From: JASJAR01 sp038530285
GTDB lineage: Bacteria > Pseudomonadota > Alphaproteobacteria > Rhodobacterales > Rhodobacteraceae
Direction: 5' to 3'
Length of the DNA stretch: 64,000 bases
Assembly (NCBI GenBank): GCA_038530285.1
Contig: JBCBCY010000012.1
Location: 1 to 64,000 of the forward strand
Shown here piece by piece: positions 15,514 to 23,048 of this stretch. The position numbers were made by a program, and so were the translations under genes. Every line of letters starts with the position of its first letter. The first letter of the stretch is position 1. The notes under the pieces were generated by a model. That model ran no database searches. It had not been told where the DNA came from and saw only the letters and a list, made by a program, of their open reading frames with translations.

Positions 15514-16343
15514 CAGGGACCTTCGAAATCTCGGCCATGGGATAGCGATGGCAGGCGGCGGCGGCAATCATCGACGAGGTTCAAGTCAATATCGGCAATA
15601 AAAACGCCCGGTTCGGTGCCTGCATCCACGATCACCCGCCCCCAGGGATCGATGACCATCGAATGACCGTAGGTCGCGCGCTGGCGGCCCTGGGTCGTGG
15701 GGTGCGTGCCGGTCTGCGCGGGCGCGATCACATAACAGCCGGTTTCAATGGCGCGGGCGCGCAACAAAGCCTCCCAATGGGCGACACCTGTTTCGGGCGA
15801 AAAGGCCGCAGGCACGGTCAGCACCTTGGCCCCGCCTAGCGCCAATGCGCGGTAAAGACCCGGAAACCGAATGTCGTAGCATATCGAAAGACCGACGCGC
15901 GCACCGTCCACCGATGCCAGCACCGCGCGATCACCAGGTTGGTAGCCCGCAGATTCCCGGTAGGTCTCGCGCGCGGAAATATCCACGTCAAACATATGGA
16001 TTTTGTCGTACCGCGCCGTGATAGACCCTGTTTTGTCCACCAGGACCGACCGGTTCACAAAGGGCGCACCGTCGCCTTCGGCCTTTAATGCGAGCGAACC
16101 GATCAAGACGTTGATGCGCCGGTCTTTCGCCTCTTGCTGGATGGTCTTCAACGTTATGTCGCGGGCCTCAGTGGCCAGCACATCGCGCTGGCGCGACCGG
16201 CTGGCCGACAGACAATTCGTAACCTCGGGGGTCAAAAGCCAATCCGCCCCCTGACTGGCGGCGTGATGCACCGCGTCCACCACGACGTCCAGATTGCGCT
16301 CAACCACGTCCGAAGACGTCATTTGCAACAGCGCAACTTTCAC
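15513..16343 (-). CDS. Nitrilase-superfamily amidohydrolase (Nit1/Nit2-like)
   Basis: A 276-residue carbon-nitrogen hydrolase with the catalytic triad in place: Glu40 (LLTPEV), Lys114 (RYDKIHMFDVD) and Cys155 (SICYDIRFPGLYR). These surroundings match the Nit subgroup, whose characterised members hydrolyse deaminated glutathione or omega-amidated 2-oxo acids, rather than true nitrilases. It lies between grxC (3 bp upstream) and the MarR gene, and the proximity to glutaredoxin agrees with a glutathione-repair role, but that is inference. Confidence 0.85.
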   Translation of the reverse strand: MKVALLQMTSSDVVERNLDVVVDAVHHAASQGADWLLTPEVTNCLSASRSRQRDVLATEARDITLKTIQQEAKDRRINVLIGSLALKAEGDGAPFVNRSVLVDKTGSITARYDKIHMFDVDISARETYRESAGYQPGDRAVLASVDGARVGLSICYDIRFPGLYRALALGGAKVLTVPAAFSPETGVAHWEALLRARAIETGCYVIAPAQTGTHPTTQGRQRATYGHSMVIDPWGRVIVDAGTEPGVFIADIDLNLVDDCRRRLPSLSHGRDFEGP

Positions 16344-16346
16344 CCG

Positions 16347-16604
16347 CTAGCCCTGCAGCAGCGCGTCGAGTTTGCCGGCCCGGTCCAACGCGTTCAAATC
16401 ATCAAACCCGCCCACATGGGTCTCGCCGATGAAAATCTGCGGTACTGTGTGCCGTCCGCCCGCGCGGTCCATCATCTCAGCCCGGCGGCCGGGCTCTGCG
16501 GCCACGTTGATCTCGGAATAACTGACGCCCTTGGCGGTCAAAAGCCGCTTGGCGGCATGGCAATACCCACACAGGGGCGAGGTATATAGTTCGACTGGCT
16601 GCAT
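16347..16604 (-). CDS. grxC: Glutaredoxin 3
   Basis: An 85-residue dithiol glutaredoxin that reduces disulfides with glutathione. The active site is CGYC (Cys12, Cys15), a variant of the more common CPYC; the cis-proline motif TVPQIFIG and the glutathione-contacting GGFDDL are present. The gene lies 29 bp after comF and 3 bp before the nitrilase gene on the same strand. Confidence 0.92.
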   Translation of the reverse strand: MQPVELYTSPLCGYCHAAKRLLTAKGVSYSEINVAAEPGRRAEMMDRAGGRHTVPQIFIGETHVGGFDDLNALDRAGKLDALLQG

Positions 16605-16633
16605 GATTTCAGGCCCTTTGGTTAGACCCTTAT

Positions 16634-17356
16634 CTAGGGCGCTTTCAGCACGCGCGCCAGAACTGCGATGGAAACGCCCCCCGCGCCGGCGGCCGTTAAA
16701 GCTTCGGTCGCCGCATGAAGCGTCGCTCCGCTGGTCATGACATCATCGACCACAAGCACCGGGCGGTTGGCAATCCGCTCGACCCGTCGTGGATGTGGCT
16801 TGATCGCGCGGTCAAGCCTGGCGAAGCGTTCGGCGGCAGTCAGCCCGTCAAGTTTCGGGGTCGCCCGCACCCTGAGAAGCGCATCCACTTCAAGCTGCAG
16901 ACTAAGATGGTGCGCGATGCCGCGCGCCAAAAGGGCAGATTGGTTGTAGCGTCGCTGGATCAAACGGATCGCATGACTGGGAACCGGCACCACGATTGTG
17001 TCGGGCGACAAGCGGCCGCGCAACCGGTCCGCCATCCAGTTCGCCAGCGGACGCGCCAGATCGGTGCGGTCACTGTGTTTCAACCGCAAGATCAGCGACC
17101 TTGCCCGCCCCTGATATTCCAGCGCCGCCCAGCCCCGCTGCCAGGGTCGGGGCGTCGCCAAGCAATCATCGCAGGGCACATCATCGTCATCGTCGACGCC
17201 CGGCAAAGGCGCACCGCACAAATGACAGGCTTTACCAAACAGAAACGACGTGTCGCTCCAACACGATCCGCACAACCCATGCGGTGCATCCGTCAAGGCA
17301 TCGCAGGACGCGCATTGGTCGGGGTAGACAACCCGAAGCACTCTACCAAAATCCAT
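16634..17356 (-). CDS. comF: ComF family phosphoribosyltransferase-like protein
   Basis: A 240-residue ComF-type protein. The N-terminus has a four-cysteine zinc-ribbon-like arrangement (YPDQCASC, GLCGSCW, ACHLCG, PCDDC). The C-terminal phosphoribosyltransferase domain has the PRPP loop VLVVDDVMTSGAT near residue 205. ComF proteins are linked to DNA uptake in competent bacteria; in Alphaproteobacteria they are widespread and their role is less clear. It is divergent from the methyltransferase-like gene at 17380 with only 23 bp between the starts. Confidence 0.88.
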   Translation of the reverse strand: MDFGRVLRVVYPDQCASCDALTDAPHGLCGSCWSDTSFLFGKACHLCGAPLPGVDDDDDVPCDDCLATPRPWQRGWAALEYQGRARSLILRLKHSDRTDLARPLANWMADRLRGRLSPDTIVVPVPSHAIRLIQRRYNQSALLARGIAHHLSLQLEVDALLRVRATPKLDGLTAAERFARLDRAIKPHPRRVERIANRPVLVVDDVMTSGATLHAATEALTAAGAGGVSIAVLARVLKAP

Positions 17357-17379
17357 TCTCTCGCCCTAAGTACGCGCCT

Positions 17380-18222
17380 ATGTCCCTGCCCCGCCTGACT
17401 GACCCAGATGCTCTATCGCGCAACCGCATCCGTGCGGCGCGCAACACGCCAGCTGATTTCCTGCGGGTTGAAGCCGCCGAGGTGCTGGCAGAAAGGCTGA
17501 TTGAGGTTAACAGGACGTTTACGTCACCAGCCTTGGTGACGGCTTTCCCGGATGACTTCGCGACCTTGGCAGCAGGCGGCACGATTGTGCCTGACACCGA
17601 CCCGCTGGCGCTAAGTCCCGGCGCCCATGATCTGGTGATCCACGCTTTTGGTCTTCACTGGGCCGATGACCCTTTGGGCCAGATTATTCAAGCCCGGCGT
17701 GCGCTGTGTCCCGACGGGCTGTTTTTGGCCGTTCTGCTTGGGGGAACAACGCTGAACGAATTGCGCGCGGTGTTGGCAGAAGCCGAAACCAAGCTGACAG
17801 GCGGGCTATCGCCCCGCGTCGCACCGATGGCGGACCTGCGCGATCTGGGGGGGCTGTTACAACGTGCAGGCCTCGCCCTGCCCGTGGCCGATACATTGAC
17901 GCTGCGCGCAAGCTACCGCGACATTTACTCCCTGGGCCGCGACCTGCGCGCAATGGCAGAAGGCAACGCCTTGGCCGACCGCCAGCGCAAACCAGCCAAG
18001 CGGGCTTTGTTCGAGCTTGCGCAATCGCTGTACCAAACCCACTTCCCGGCCGAAGACGGGCGGCTCCAGGCCACGTTTGAGTTGGTGTTCCTCACCGGTT
18101 GGGCCCCGGATGATAGCCAACCGCAACCGTTGAAACCCGGTTCTGCCCAAACATCGCTCGCCGATGCACTGAGATTGCCCGACGATGCGCCAAATCGCTC
18201 AAATGCAAGGGGTTCAGATTGA
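17380..18222 (+). CDS. Methyltransferase-like protein (BioC/NDUFAF5-like), SAM motif not evident
   Basis: A 280-residue protein starting MSLPRLTDPDALSRNRIRAAR, related to the SAM-dependent methyltransferases often placed beside comF in Alphaproteobacteria. The later core strands are clear (HDLVIHAFGLHWADDPLGQIIQARRALCPDGLFLAVLLGG), as is the C-terminal DIYSLGRDLRAMAEGNALADR. The usual glycine-rich motif I (DxGxGxG) is not visible where it should be, so catalytic activity is uncertain. NDUFAF5-type proteins act as hydroxylases/assembly factors for respiratory complex I, which is one alternative. The in-frame extension upstream overlaps comF and is not real. Confidence 0.75.
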   Translation: MSLPRLTDPDALSRNRIRAARNTPADFLRVEAAEVLAERLIEVNRTFTSPALVTAFPDDFATLAAGGTIVPDTDPLALSPGAHDLVIHAFGLHWADDPLGQIIQARRALCPDGLFLAVLLGGTTLNELRAVLAEAETKLTGGLSPRVAPMADLRDLGGLLQRAGLALPVADTLTLRASYRDIYSLGRDLRAMAEGNALADRQRKPAKRALFELAQSLYQTHFPAEDGRLQATFELVFLTGWAPDDSQPQPLKPGSAQTSLADALRLPDDAPNRSNARGSD

Positions 18223-18283
18223 CCCGGGGCCAAAGGCGTTTATCTCACAGGTTGAGTTTTCCACCCAAGGGCGGCCAGAATAG

Positions 18284-19372
18284 ATGCTTGATGCCAATGC
18301 AAATCGCGAAAATCCGGTGACGGCTGACACCCCTGAAACAGGCAGCACCCACCTGCCTGCCGACCACCCTGCGGTGAAACCTGCCAAGGTGGGCGTGCTT
18401 CTGGCCAATCTCGGCACGCCGGACAATCACGACTATTGGTCGATGCGCCGCTACCTAAACGAGTTTCTGTCAGACCGCCGCGTGATCGACTACAGCCCCT
18501 GGATCTGGCAGCCATTGCTGCAGCTGGTGATCCTGACCAAGCGGCCGTTCTCATCGGGTGAGGCTTACCGGTCGATCTGGAACAATGAGGCCAATGAAAG
18601 CCCGCTTCTGACGATCACCAAGGCCCAGACCGCCAAGATCAAGGACACCATCGAGGCGAAGTATGGCGACCGGGTGATGGTCGACTATGCCATGCGCTAC
18701 GGCAACCCGTCCACCAAGTCAAAGGTCCGCCAGATGGTCGACGCAGGCTGCCGACGGGTGGTGTTCTTCCCGCTTTACCCACAAGCCGCCGGGGCCACGA
18801 CCGCGACTGCAAACGACCAGTTCTTTCGCGCGATGATGGAAGAGAAATGGCAGCCGTCCGTGCGCACGGTGCCCGAATACTTCGACCGTGACAGCTATAT
18901 CGACGCGCTGGCGCAATCGGTCGAACGCGCCTATGCGGCAGCAGACACCAAGCCCGAAATCCTGGTGTGTTCCTACCACGGTGTGCCGAAACGCTACCTG
19001 ATGGAAGGCGACCCCTACCATTGCCAGTGCCAGAAAACGACGCGGCTTTTGAAAGAACGTCTTGGCTGGGCCGACACCGACATCGTTACGACCTTTCAGT
19101 CGCGCTTTGGCCCCGAAGAATGGCTGCAACCCTACACCGTGGAAGAGGTCGCGCGCCTGGCCGAAGCGGGCAAAAAGAACATCGCCGTGATCGCGCCTGC
19201 GTTTTCCGCCGATTGCATCGAAACGCTCGAAGAGATCAACGAAGAGATCAAGGAAAGCTTCGAAGAAGCCGGCGGCGAGAATTTCACCTATATTCCCTGC
19301 CTCAACGACGATGACGCGCATATTGCGGCCCTGGTCGAAGCCCTGGAAGATTCTCTGGCCGGTTGGGTCTGA
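18284..19372 (+). CDS. hemH: Ferrochelatase
   Basis: Ferrochelatase inserts Fe2+ into protoporphyrin IX, the last step of heme synthesis. The 362-residue protein has VGVLLANLGTPD near residue 35, YLNEFLSDRRVID, the metal-site His in CSYHGVPKRYL, the cluster-like CQCQ of the DPYHCQCQKTTRLL segment, FQSRFGPEEWLQPY, and APAFSADCIETLEEI. The N-terminal 35 residues are variable and the exact start is less certain. The TetR gene begins 46 bp downstream. hemJ, for the preceding oxidation step, is at 50824. Confidence 0.95.
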   Translation: MLDANANRENPVTADTPETGSTHLPADHPAVKPAKVGVLLANLGTPDNHDYWSMRRYLNEFLSDRRVIDYSPWIWQPLLQLVILTKRPFSSGEAYRSIWNNEANESPLLTITKAQTAKIKDTIEAKYGDRVMVDYAMRYGNPSTKSKVRQMVDAGCRRVVFFPLYPQAAGATTATANDQFFRAMMEEKWQPSVRTVPEYFDRDSYIDALAQSVERAYAAADTKPEILVCSYHGVPKRYLMEGDPYHCQCQKTTRLLKERLGWADTDIVTTFQSRFGPEEWLQPYTVEEVARLAEAGKKNIAVIAPAFSADCIETLEEINEEIKESFEEAGGENFTYIPCLNDDDAHIAALVEALEDSLAGWV

Positions 19373-19395
19373 CCCAAAAGCTTGCTAGGACATTC

Positions 19396-19408
19396 TGAAC
19401 CGGGTTCA
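19396..19408. promoter_or_regulatory. Putative TetR operator upstream of the regulator gene
   Basis: TGAACCGGGTTCA fits the palindrome TGAAC-N3-GTTCA (with flanking C and G it extends to 15 bp). It lies 9 bp before the TetR start codon. Three more copies precede the downstream pspA gene, so autoregulation by the TetR protein is the simplest explanation. Confidence 0.7.
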
Positions 19409-19417
19409 GAGGGTCCA

Positions 19418-20011
19418 ATGGCAAGCAAGGTTGAAGAACGCCGCGCGGCACTGTCGGAAAAGCTTGTCGATATCGCCGAGGCAACGATTGCCGCTGAAGG
19501 CCACCAGGGCATTCGCGCACGTGATCTGGCGGCTGAAGCGGGCTGCGCAGTCGGCGCGATCTATACGCTTTACGCGGACCTTGATCATCTGGTGATGGCC
19601 GTCAACGGCCGGACCTTCCACCGCTTGGGCGCCCATGTGGCCACTGCGGTGCTCGCTGCAGCATCAGACGACCCTGTCGACCAGCTCGTGGTCATGGGCC
19701 AGGCCTATCTCAGTTTTGCGGCGGCCAACCCGAAATCCTGGCGAACGCTGTTTGATCTTGAGATGTCGGCCGAGACGGACGTGCCCGATTGGTACATGAT
19801 TGAACTTGGCGCGCTTTTTGACCTGATTTCCCGCCCGCTGTCGCAGATTTATCCCGACCAGTCAGCCGACCAGATCGGCCTTTTGACCCGGACCCTGTTT
19901 TCGTCTGTCCACGGGATTGTCTTTCTGGGCCTGGAAAAGCGGCTCTCTGCGGTGCCAGAGGCTGAAATGGCCCAGATGATCGATCGTTTGGTGCGCGCGG
20001 TGGTGTCCTAG
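19418..20011 (+). CDS. TetR/AcrR family transcriptional regulator
   Basis: A 197-residue regulator. The N-terminal helix-turn-helix domain is clear: LVDIAEATIAAEGHQGIRARDLAAEAGCAVGAIYTLYADLDHLVMAVN. A C-terminal ligand-binding domain ends LFSSVHGIVFLGLEKRLS...MIDRLVRAVVS. The ATG at 19418 (MASKVEERRAALSEKLVD) is preferred to 19382 because the operator-like palindrome lies between them. Four TGAAC-N3-GTTCA sites, one before this gene and three before pspA, point to control of itself and of the pspA-yiaAB operon. The inducing ligand is unknown. Confidence 0.88.
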   Translation: MASKVEERRAALSEKLVDIAEATIAAEGHQGIRARDLAAEAGCAVGAIYTLYADLDHLVMAVNGRTFHRLGAHVATAVLAAASDDPVDQLVVMGQAYLSFAAANPKSWRTLFDLEMSAETDVPDWYMIELGALFDLISRPLSQIYPDQSADQIGLLTRTLFSSVHGIVFLGLEKRLSAVPEAEMAQMIDRLVRAVVS

Positions 20012-20037
20012 CCAGATTTCGTGACGCTACGTCTTTT

Positions 20038-20106
20038 TGAACGTCGTTCATAAAATTCTTGAACGACGTTCAGGCTTTGCTATCTCTGTCTCATGAACAT
20101 CGTTCA
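20038..20106 (+). promoter_or_regulatory. pspA promoter with three TGAAC-N3-GTTCA operators
   Basis: Three 13-bp palindromes lie at 20038-20050 (TGAACGTCGTTCA), 20060-20072 (TGAACGACGTTCA) and 20094-20106 (TGAACATCGTTCA), with start-to-start distances of 22 and 34 bp. A sigma70-like promoter fits between them: TTGAAC at 20059-20064, 16-base spacer, TATCTC at 20081-20086. The second site covers the -35 and the third lies just after the -10, a layout suited to repression. GAGGAG at 20108-20113 is the ribosome binding site. Confidence 0.75.
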
Positions 20107-20121
20107 CGAGGAGATGAAGCC

Positions 20122-20799
20122 ATGTTACGGACGATAAGAACACTGGTGATCGGGGCCAATGCCCGGGCCGAAGAACAGGTGCGCGATACCTTTTCCATCG
20201 AGCTGATCGATCAGAAAATTCGCGAAGCTCAAGGCAGCCTGAAGGCCGCAAAACTGACGCTGGCCAACCTGGTGCAGCGCCAACGCATCGAGACCCGCCA
20301 TTTGGGCACGCTCAACGACCGGATCGCGGATCTTGAAACGCGCGCCCAAGCCGCCCTGGACGACGACAATGAAGACCGGGCACGTCAGGCCGCAGTGGCC
20401 ATCGCCGAAATGGAAAACGAACAGACCATCCGCGACGCCACCGTGAGCCGGCTGGACGAGCAGATTGCGCGCCTTGCGGGGTCAGTTGAAGCCGGTCACC
20501 GCCGGATCATCGACCTGAAACAAGGCGCGATCCAGGCCCGTGCGGTGCGGTCCGAACGCAACATTCAAGGGCGGTTGAACCGCAACCTTGCGGGCACAAA
20601 CGCCGCCGCAGAAGCCCAAGAGTTGATCCAGGGTGTGTTGAACGGCCGCGACCCGTTTGAAGAGGCCGCCATCCTCGATGAAATCGAAGGCAAACTTGAT
20701 GGGTCAAACCTGGCCGACCGCATGGCCGCCGAAGGCTACGGGGCGGCGCGCAAATCCACCGAAGACGCCGTGCTTGAGCGGCTGAAATCCAAGAAATAA
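20122..20799 (+). CDS. pspA: PspA/IM30 family phage-shock protein
   Basis: PspA-type proteins are ESCRT-III-like coiled-coil proteins that polymerise on the inner membrane under envelope stress. The 225-residue protein starts MLRTIRTLVIGANARAEEQV, with the amphipathic N-terminal helix usual in the family, followed by an almost entirely helical, Glu/Arg/Ala-rich coiled coil to about residue 190 and the C-terminal DRMAAEGYGAARKSTEDAVLERL. Length matches PspA (about 222). I chose ATG 20122 because it follows GAGGAG; the longer frame starts inside the operator array. No PspF or sigma54 promoter is seen; control by TetR is inferred. Confidence 0.87.
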   Translation: MLRTIRTLVIGANARAEEQVRDTFSIELIDQKIREAQGSLKAAKLTLANLVQRQRIETRHLGTLNDRIADLETRAQAALDDDNEDRARQAAVAIAEMENEQTIRDATVSRLDEQIARLAGSVEAGHRRIIDLKQGAIQARAVRSERNIQGRLNRNLAGTNAAAEAQELIQGVLNGRDPFEEAAILDEIEGKLDGSNLADRMAAEGYGAARKSTEDAVLERLKSKK

Positions 20800-20829
20800 C
20801 CCGAAATCCAACCTGAAAGGACCAAGCCC

Positions 20830-21117
20830 ATGCGCAATCCAACCCGTTCCGACAACACCACCATCATGTTCTTCAACGGCCTCGGCGTTGCCGTCGCCTA
20901 CTTCATGCTGGCCCTGTCGCTTTACCTGTCGCCGGACGTGCCCCTTTCGACCAAAGGCTACTGGGGCATCGGCATCCTGCTTTTGACCCTGTCTTTGGTG
21001 AATTTCGTCAAATTCCGCTTCGATGACCGGATCAGCGAAGACCGCATCAAGCAAATCGAAGACGCCAAGAACGAAAAACTGCTGGAAGAATTTGTGGGAT
21101 CCGACAAAGCGGCCTAA
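20830..21117 (+). CDS. YiaA/YiaB-type two-helix inner membrane protein
   Basis: A 95-residue protein with two membrane helices (about residues 13-33 and 43-62) joined by a short loop containing PLSTKGYWGIG, which is the YiaAB domain pattern, and a charged cytoplasmic tail. It lies 30 bp after pspA, with AAAGGA before the start, and is followed by a strong terminator, so pspA and this gene form a two-gene operon. The close link to PspA suggests a membrane partner in the stress response; its activity is not known. Confidence 0.85.
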   Translation: MRNPTRSDNTTIMFFNGLGVAVAYFMLALSLYLSPDVPLSTKGYWGIGILLLTLSLVNFVKFRFDDRISEDRIKQIEDAKNEKLLEEFVGSDKAA

Positions 21118-21140
21118 CGCGCAAAAGACCCCCCAAAACC

Positions 21141-21172
21141 AAAACGCCCCGCTCTTTAGCGGGGCGTTTTTT
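21141..21172 (+). terminator. Rho-independent terminator of the pspA-yiaAB operon
   Basis: AAACGCCCCGC (21142-21152) pairs with GCGGGGCGTTT (21159-21169) around a 6-base loop and is followed by a run of T. The A-run before the stem also allows some function on the minus strand, where the convergent L,D-transpeptidase gene ends at 21191. Confidence 0.93.
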
Positions 21173-21190
21173 GCTGCATTGACGGCAGCT

Positions 21191-21790
21191 TCAAATCAAA
21201 AGGACCTGCGTGCCAACTTCCGCCAGCTCATAAAGCTCAAGGATATGCTCGTTATAAAGCCCGATACAGCCGTTTGAGGACCGCCGCCCGATCTTGCGGG
21301 TGTCATGCGTGCCGTGAATTCGGTAATACGTCCAGCTGAGATGCAGCGACCGAATGCCCAAAGGATTGTCAGGGCCCGGCGGCATGTAATCGGGCCACTC
21401 TGGGTTGCGCCTTTTCATTGCCGGGGTCGGGCGCCAATCGGGTGCGGGGTCTTTCAGCGTCACCTTCGTGCGACCACGCCGCGTCAGATCATCGGTCATC
21501 GGCACCGATGTCGGGTAAAGCTTGTAGGTCGTCTGGTCCGCACTCCAGTAGTGCAGCGCGCGCGACGAGATATCGACCAGGATCGCACCACCACGCAAGG
21601 TGTCAAAGTACGGCTCCCAATCGAGGGACCGAAAGCTCGACGCGTTGCGCCGCACTGTGGTGCTGACACCGTTGCGAAACTCGATCGTGTCGGGCCCGGA
21701 CGCGTCTTGCGCCAACGCAGGGGTCGCCAGACCAGCGGCACTCGTTGCCAGAAAGCCGCGGCGGGACAATTGGGGCATCTTGAGGGGCAT
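21191..21790 (-). CDS. L,D-transpeptidase (YkuD domain), Tat-exported
   Basis: A 199-residue exported enzyme of the YkuD family, which forms 3-3 peptidoglycan crosslinks or attaches proteins to peptidoglycan. The N-terminus carries a twin-arginine signal (QLSRRGFLATSAAGLATPALAQ). The catalytic block is complete: IHGTHDTRKIGRRSSNGCIGL, with the His of IHG and the Cys of SNGC. The start at 21790 is supported by GGAG upstream; ATG 21778 is an alternative. It is divergent from the CAP lipoprotein gene and close to a second YkuD gene. Confidence 0.88.
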   Translation of the reverse strand: MPLKMPQLSRRGFLATSAAGLATPALAQDASGPDTIEFRNGVSTTVRRNASSFRSLDWEPYFDTLRGGAILVDISSRALHYWSADQTTYKLYPTSVPMTDDLTRRGRTKVTLKDPAPDWRPTPAMKRRNPEWPDYMPPGPDNPLGIRSLHLSWTYYRIHGTHDTRKIGRRSSNGCIGLYNEHILELYELAEVGTQVLLI

Positions 21791-21942
21791 ATGCGCGCTC
21801 CGTTCAATCAGTTCAGCCGTAGTGATAGTGCCGAAACGCCACGTTCGCAATTCACAGGCCTGTCAGACCGGCAGGCCGCCGCCAGTAGGGTTTGATCCGC
21901 CACACCCTTGGTGTAAGCAGCAAAAAACAGGAAGACGAGCGG

Positions 21943-22458
21943 ATGACCCTAAGTGCCTTGAAACTCCCAGCCATAGCCGCCTGTGCGTTTTTGGCCGCCT
22001 GTGCCACACCGACACCGCAGATTGGCCCCGACGGGCTGCCTTTGCCTCAGGTCTACCGGATCACCGCGCGGATGGAGGATGAGGTCCAGTTCCGCATGCT
22101 TGATTCGGTCAATGCCCTGCGCCAGGCCTCAGGTGCGCCCGCGCTTCAGCTAAATTCTCAGCTCAACGCAGCCGCCGCGACCCATTCGCGCGACATGAGC
22201 CTGCAAAACCGGCCCTGGCACTTTGGGTCAGACGGGTCATCGCCCTTGGACCGCGTGCAGCGGGTCGGCTACGAAGGGCGTCTTTTGGGCGAGAATATTT
22301 CAGAAACCTACGAGACTGAGTTGGAAACCCTGGCCGCATGGATGTCCGACCCCACCACGCGTGAGGTCATGCTGGACCCGCGCGCGCAAAATCTCGGCTT
22401 TTCGTGGTTCCAAGAGCCCAACGGCAAAATCTGGTGGACCCTGATTACCGGAACCTAG
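21943..22458 (+). CDS. CAP-domain lipoprotein
   Basis: A 171-residue protein with a lipoprotein signal (MTLSALKLPAIAACAFLAAC; lipobox LAAC), so it should be anchored to a membrane facing the periplasm. The CAP domain follows: FRMLDSVNALRQASGAPALQLNSQLNAAAATHSRDMSLQNRPWHFGSDG, GENISETYET, and AWMSDPTTREVMLDPRAQNLGFSW. The start at ATG 21943 is chosen for the lipobox position. It is flanked on both sides by L,D-transpeptidase genes, which suggests a link to peptidoglycan remodelling. No enzymatic activity can be inferred. Confidence 0.82.
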   Translation: MTLSALKLPAIAACAFLAACATPTPQIGPDGLPLPQVYRITARMEDEVQFRMLDSVNALRQASGAPALQLNSQLNAAAATHSRDMSLQNRPWHFGSDGSSPLDRVQRVGYEGRLLGENISETYETELETLAAWMSDPTTREVMLDPRAQNLGFSWFQEPNGKIWWTLITGT

Positions 22459-22461
22459 CGT

Positions 22462-22959
22462 TCAGGCATAAATGGTGATCGGCGTGCCCGTTCGCACCAT
22501 CGTGTAAACCTCTTCCATTTCGGGGTTCTTCACCGCGATACAGCCCCAGGTCCAGTCCGGCCCTCGAAGCTTGTTCAATGGGCTTTCCCCATGAATGAAG
22601 ATGTCGCCGCCGGGATCAACGCCAAGGCGCCGGGCCACGGCCACATCGCGCCGGTTCGGGTAGGAAATGCCCAGTGACAAGTGAAAAACAGACTCCGGGT
22701 TGCGCCGATTGATCCGGTAGGTCCCTTCTGGCGTTTTGCCGTCGCCCGAACGCACCTTGTGACCTTCGGGCGCAAAGCCCAAGTCAACGTCATAGCTTTT
22801 CAACGACCGCCCCTCATGCAGAAGATACATCTTCCGCCTCGCCTTCATCACCACAATGCGCGTCACCTCCGGCCCGTTATAGGACCTGATCCGCGGCGAA
22901 CAGCCCGCCGCCATAAGTGCAGCGGCTTGCGCCATCATCAATCGTCTTGAGATCATCAA
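22462..22959 (-). CDS. L,D-transpeptidase lipoprotein (YkuD domain)
   Basis: A 165-residue YkuD protein with a lipoprotein signal MMISRRLMMAQAAALMAAGC (lipobox MAAGC; an RR pair is also present). The catalytic block is DIFIHGESPLNKLRGPDWTWGCIAVKNPEMEEVY, with the His of IHG and Cys of WGC. It differs from the other YkuD protein at 21191 in carrying TWGC instead of SNGC. It converges on the CAP lipoprotein with 3 bp between stops. Its likely role is envelope crosslinking or attachment of proteins to peptidoglycan. Confidence 0.86.
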   Translation of the reverse strand: MMISRRLMMAQAAALMAAGCSPRIRSYNGPEVTRIVVMKARRKMYLLHEGRSLKSYDVDLGFAPEGHKVRSGDGKTPEGTYRINRRNPESVFHLSLGISYPNRRDVAVARRLGVDPGGDIFIHGESPLNKLRGPDWTWGCIAVKNPEMEEVYTMVRTGTPITIYA

Positions 22960-23048
22960 ACTGCCCGATGTGATCTTGTTGTTTTACCGATCTATAGCCG
23001 GTTTTTGGTTAATGTCTGATCACTTTTTGGCGCGCGCAAGGCAAGTGT

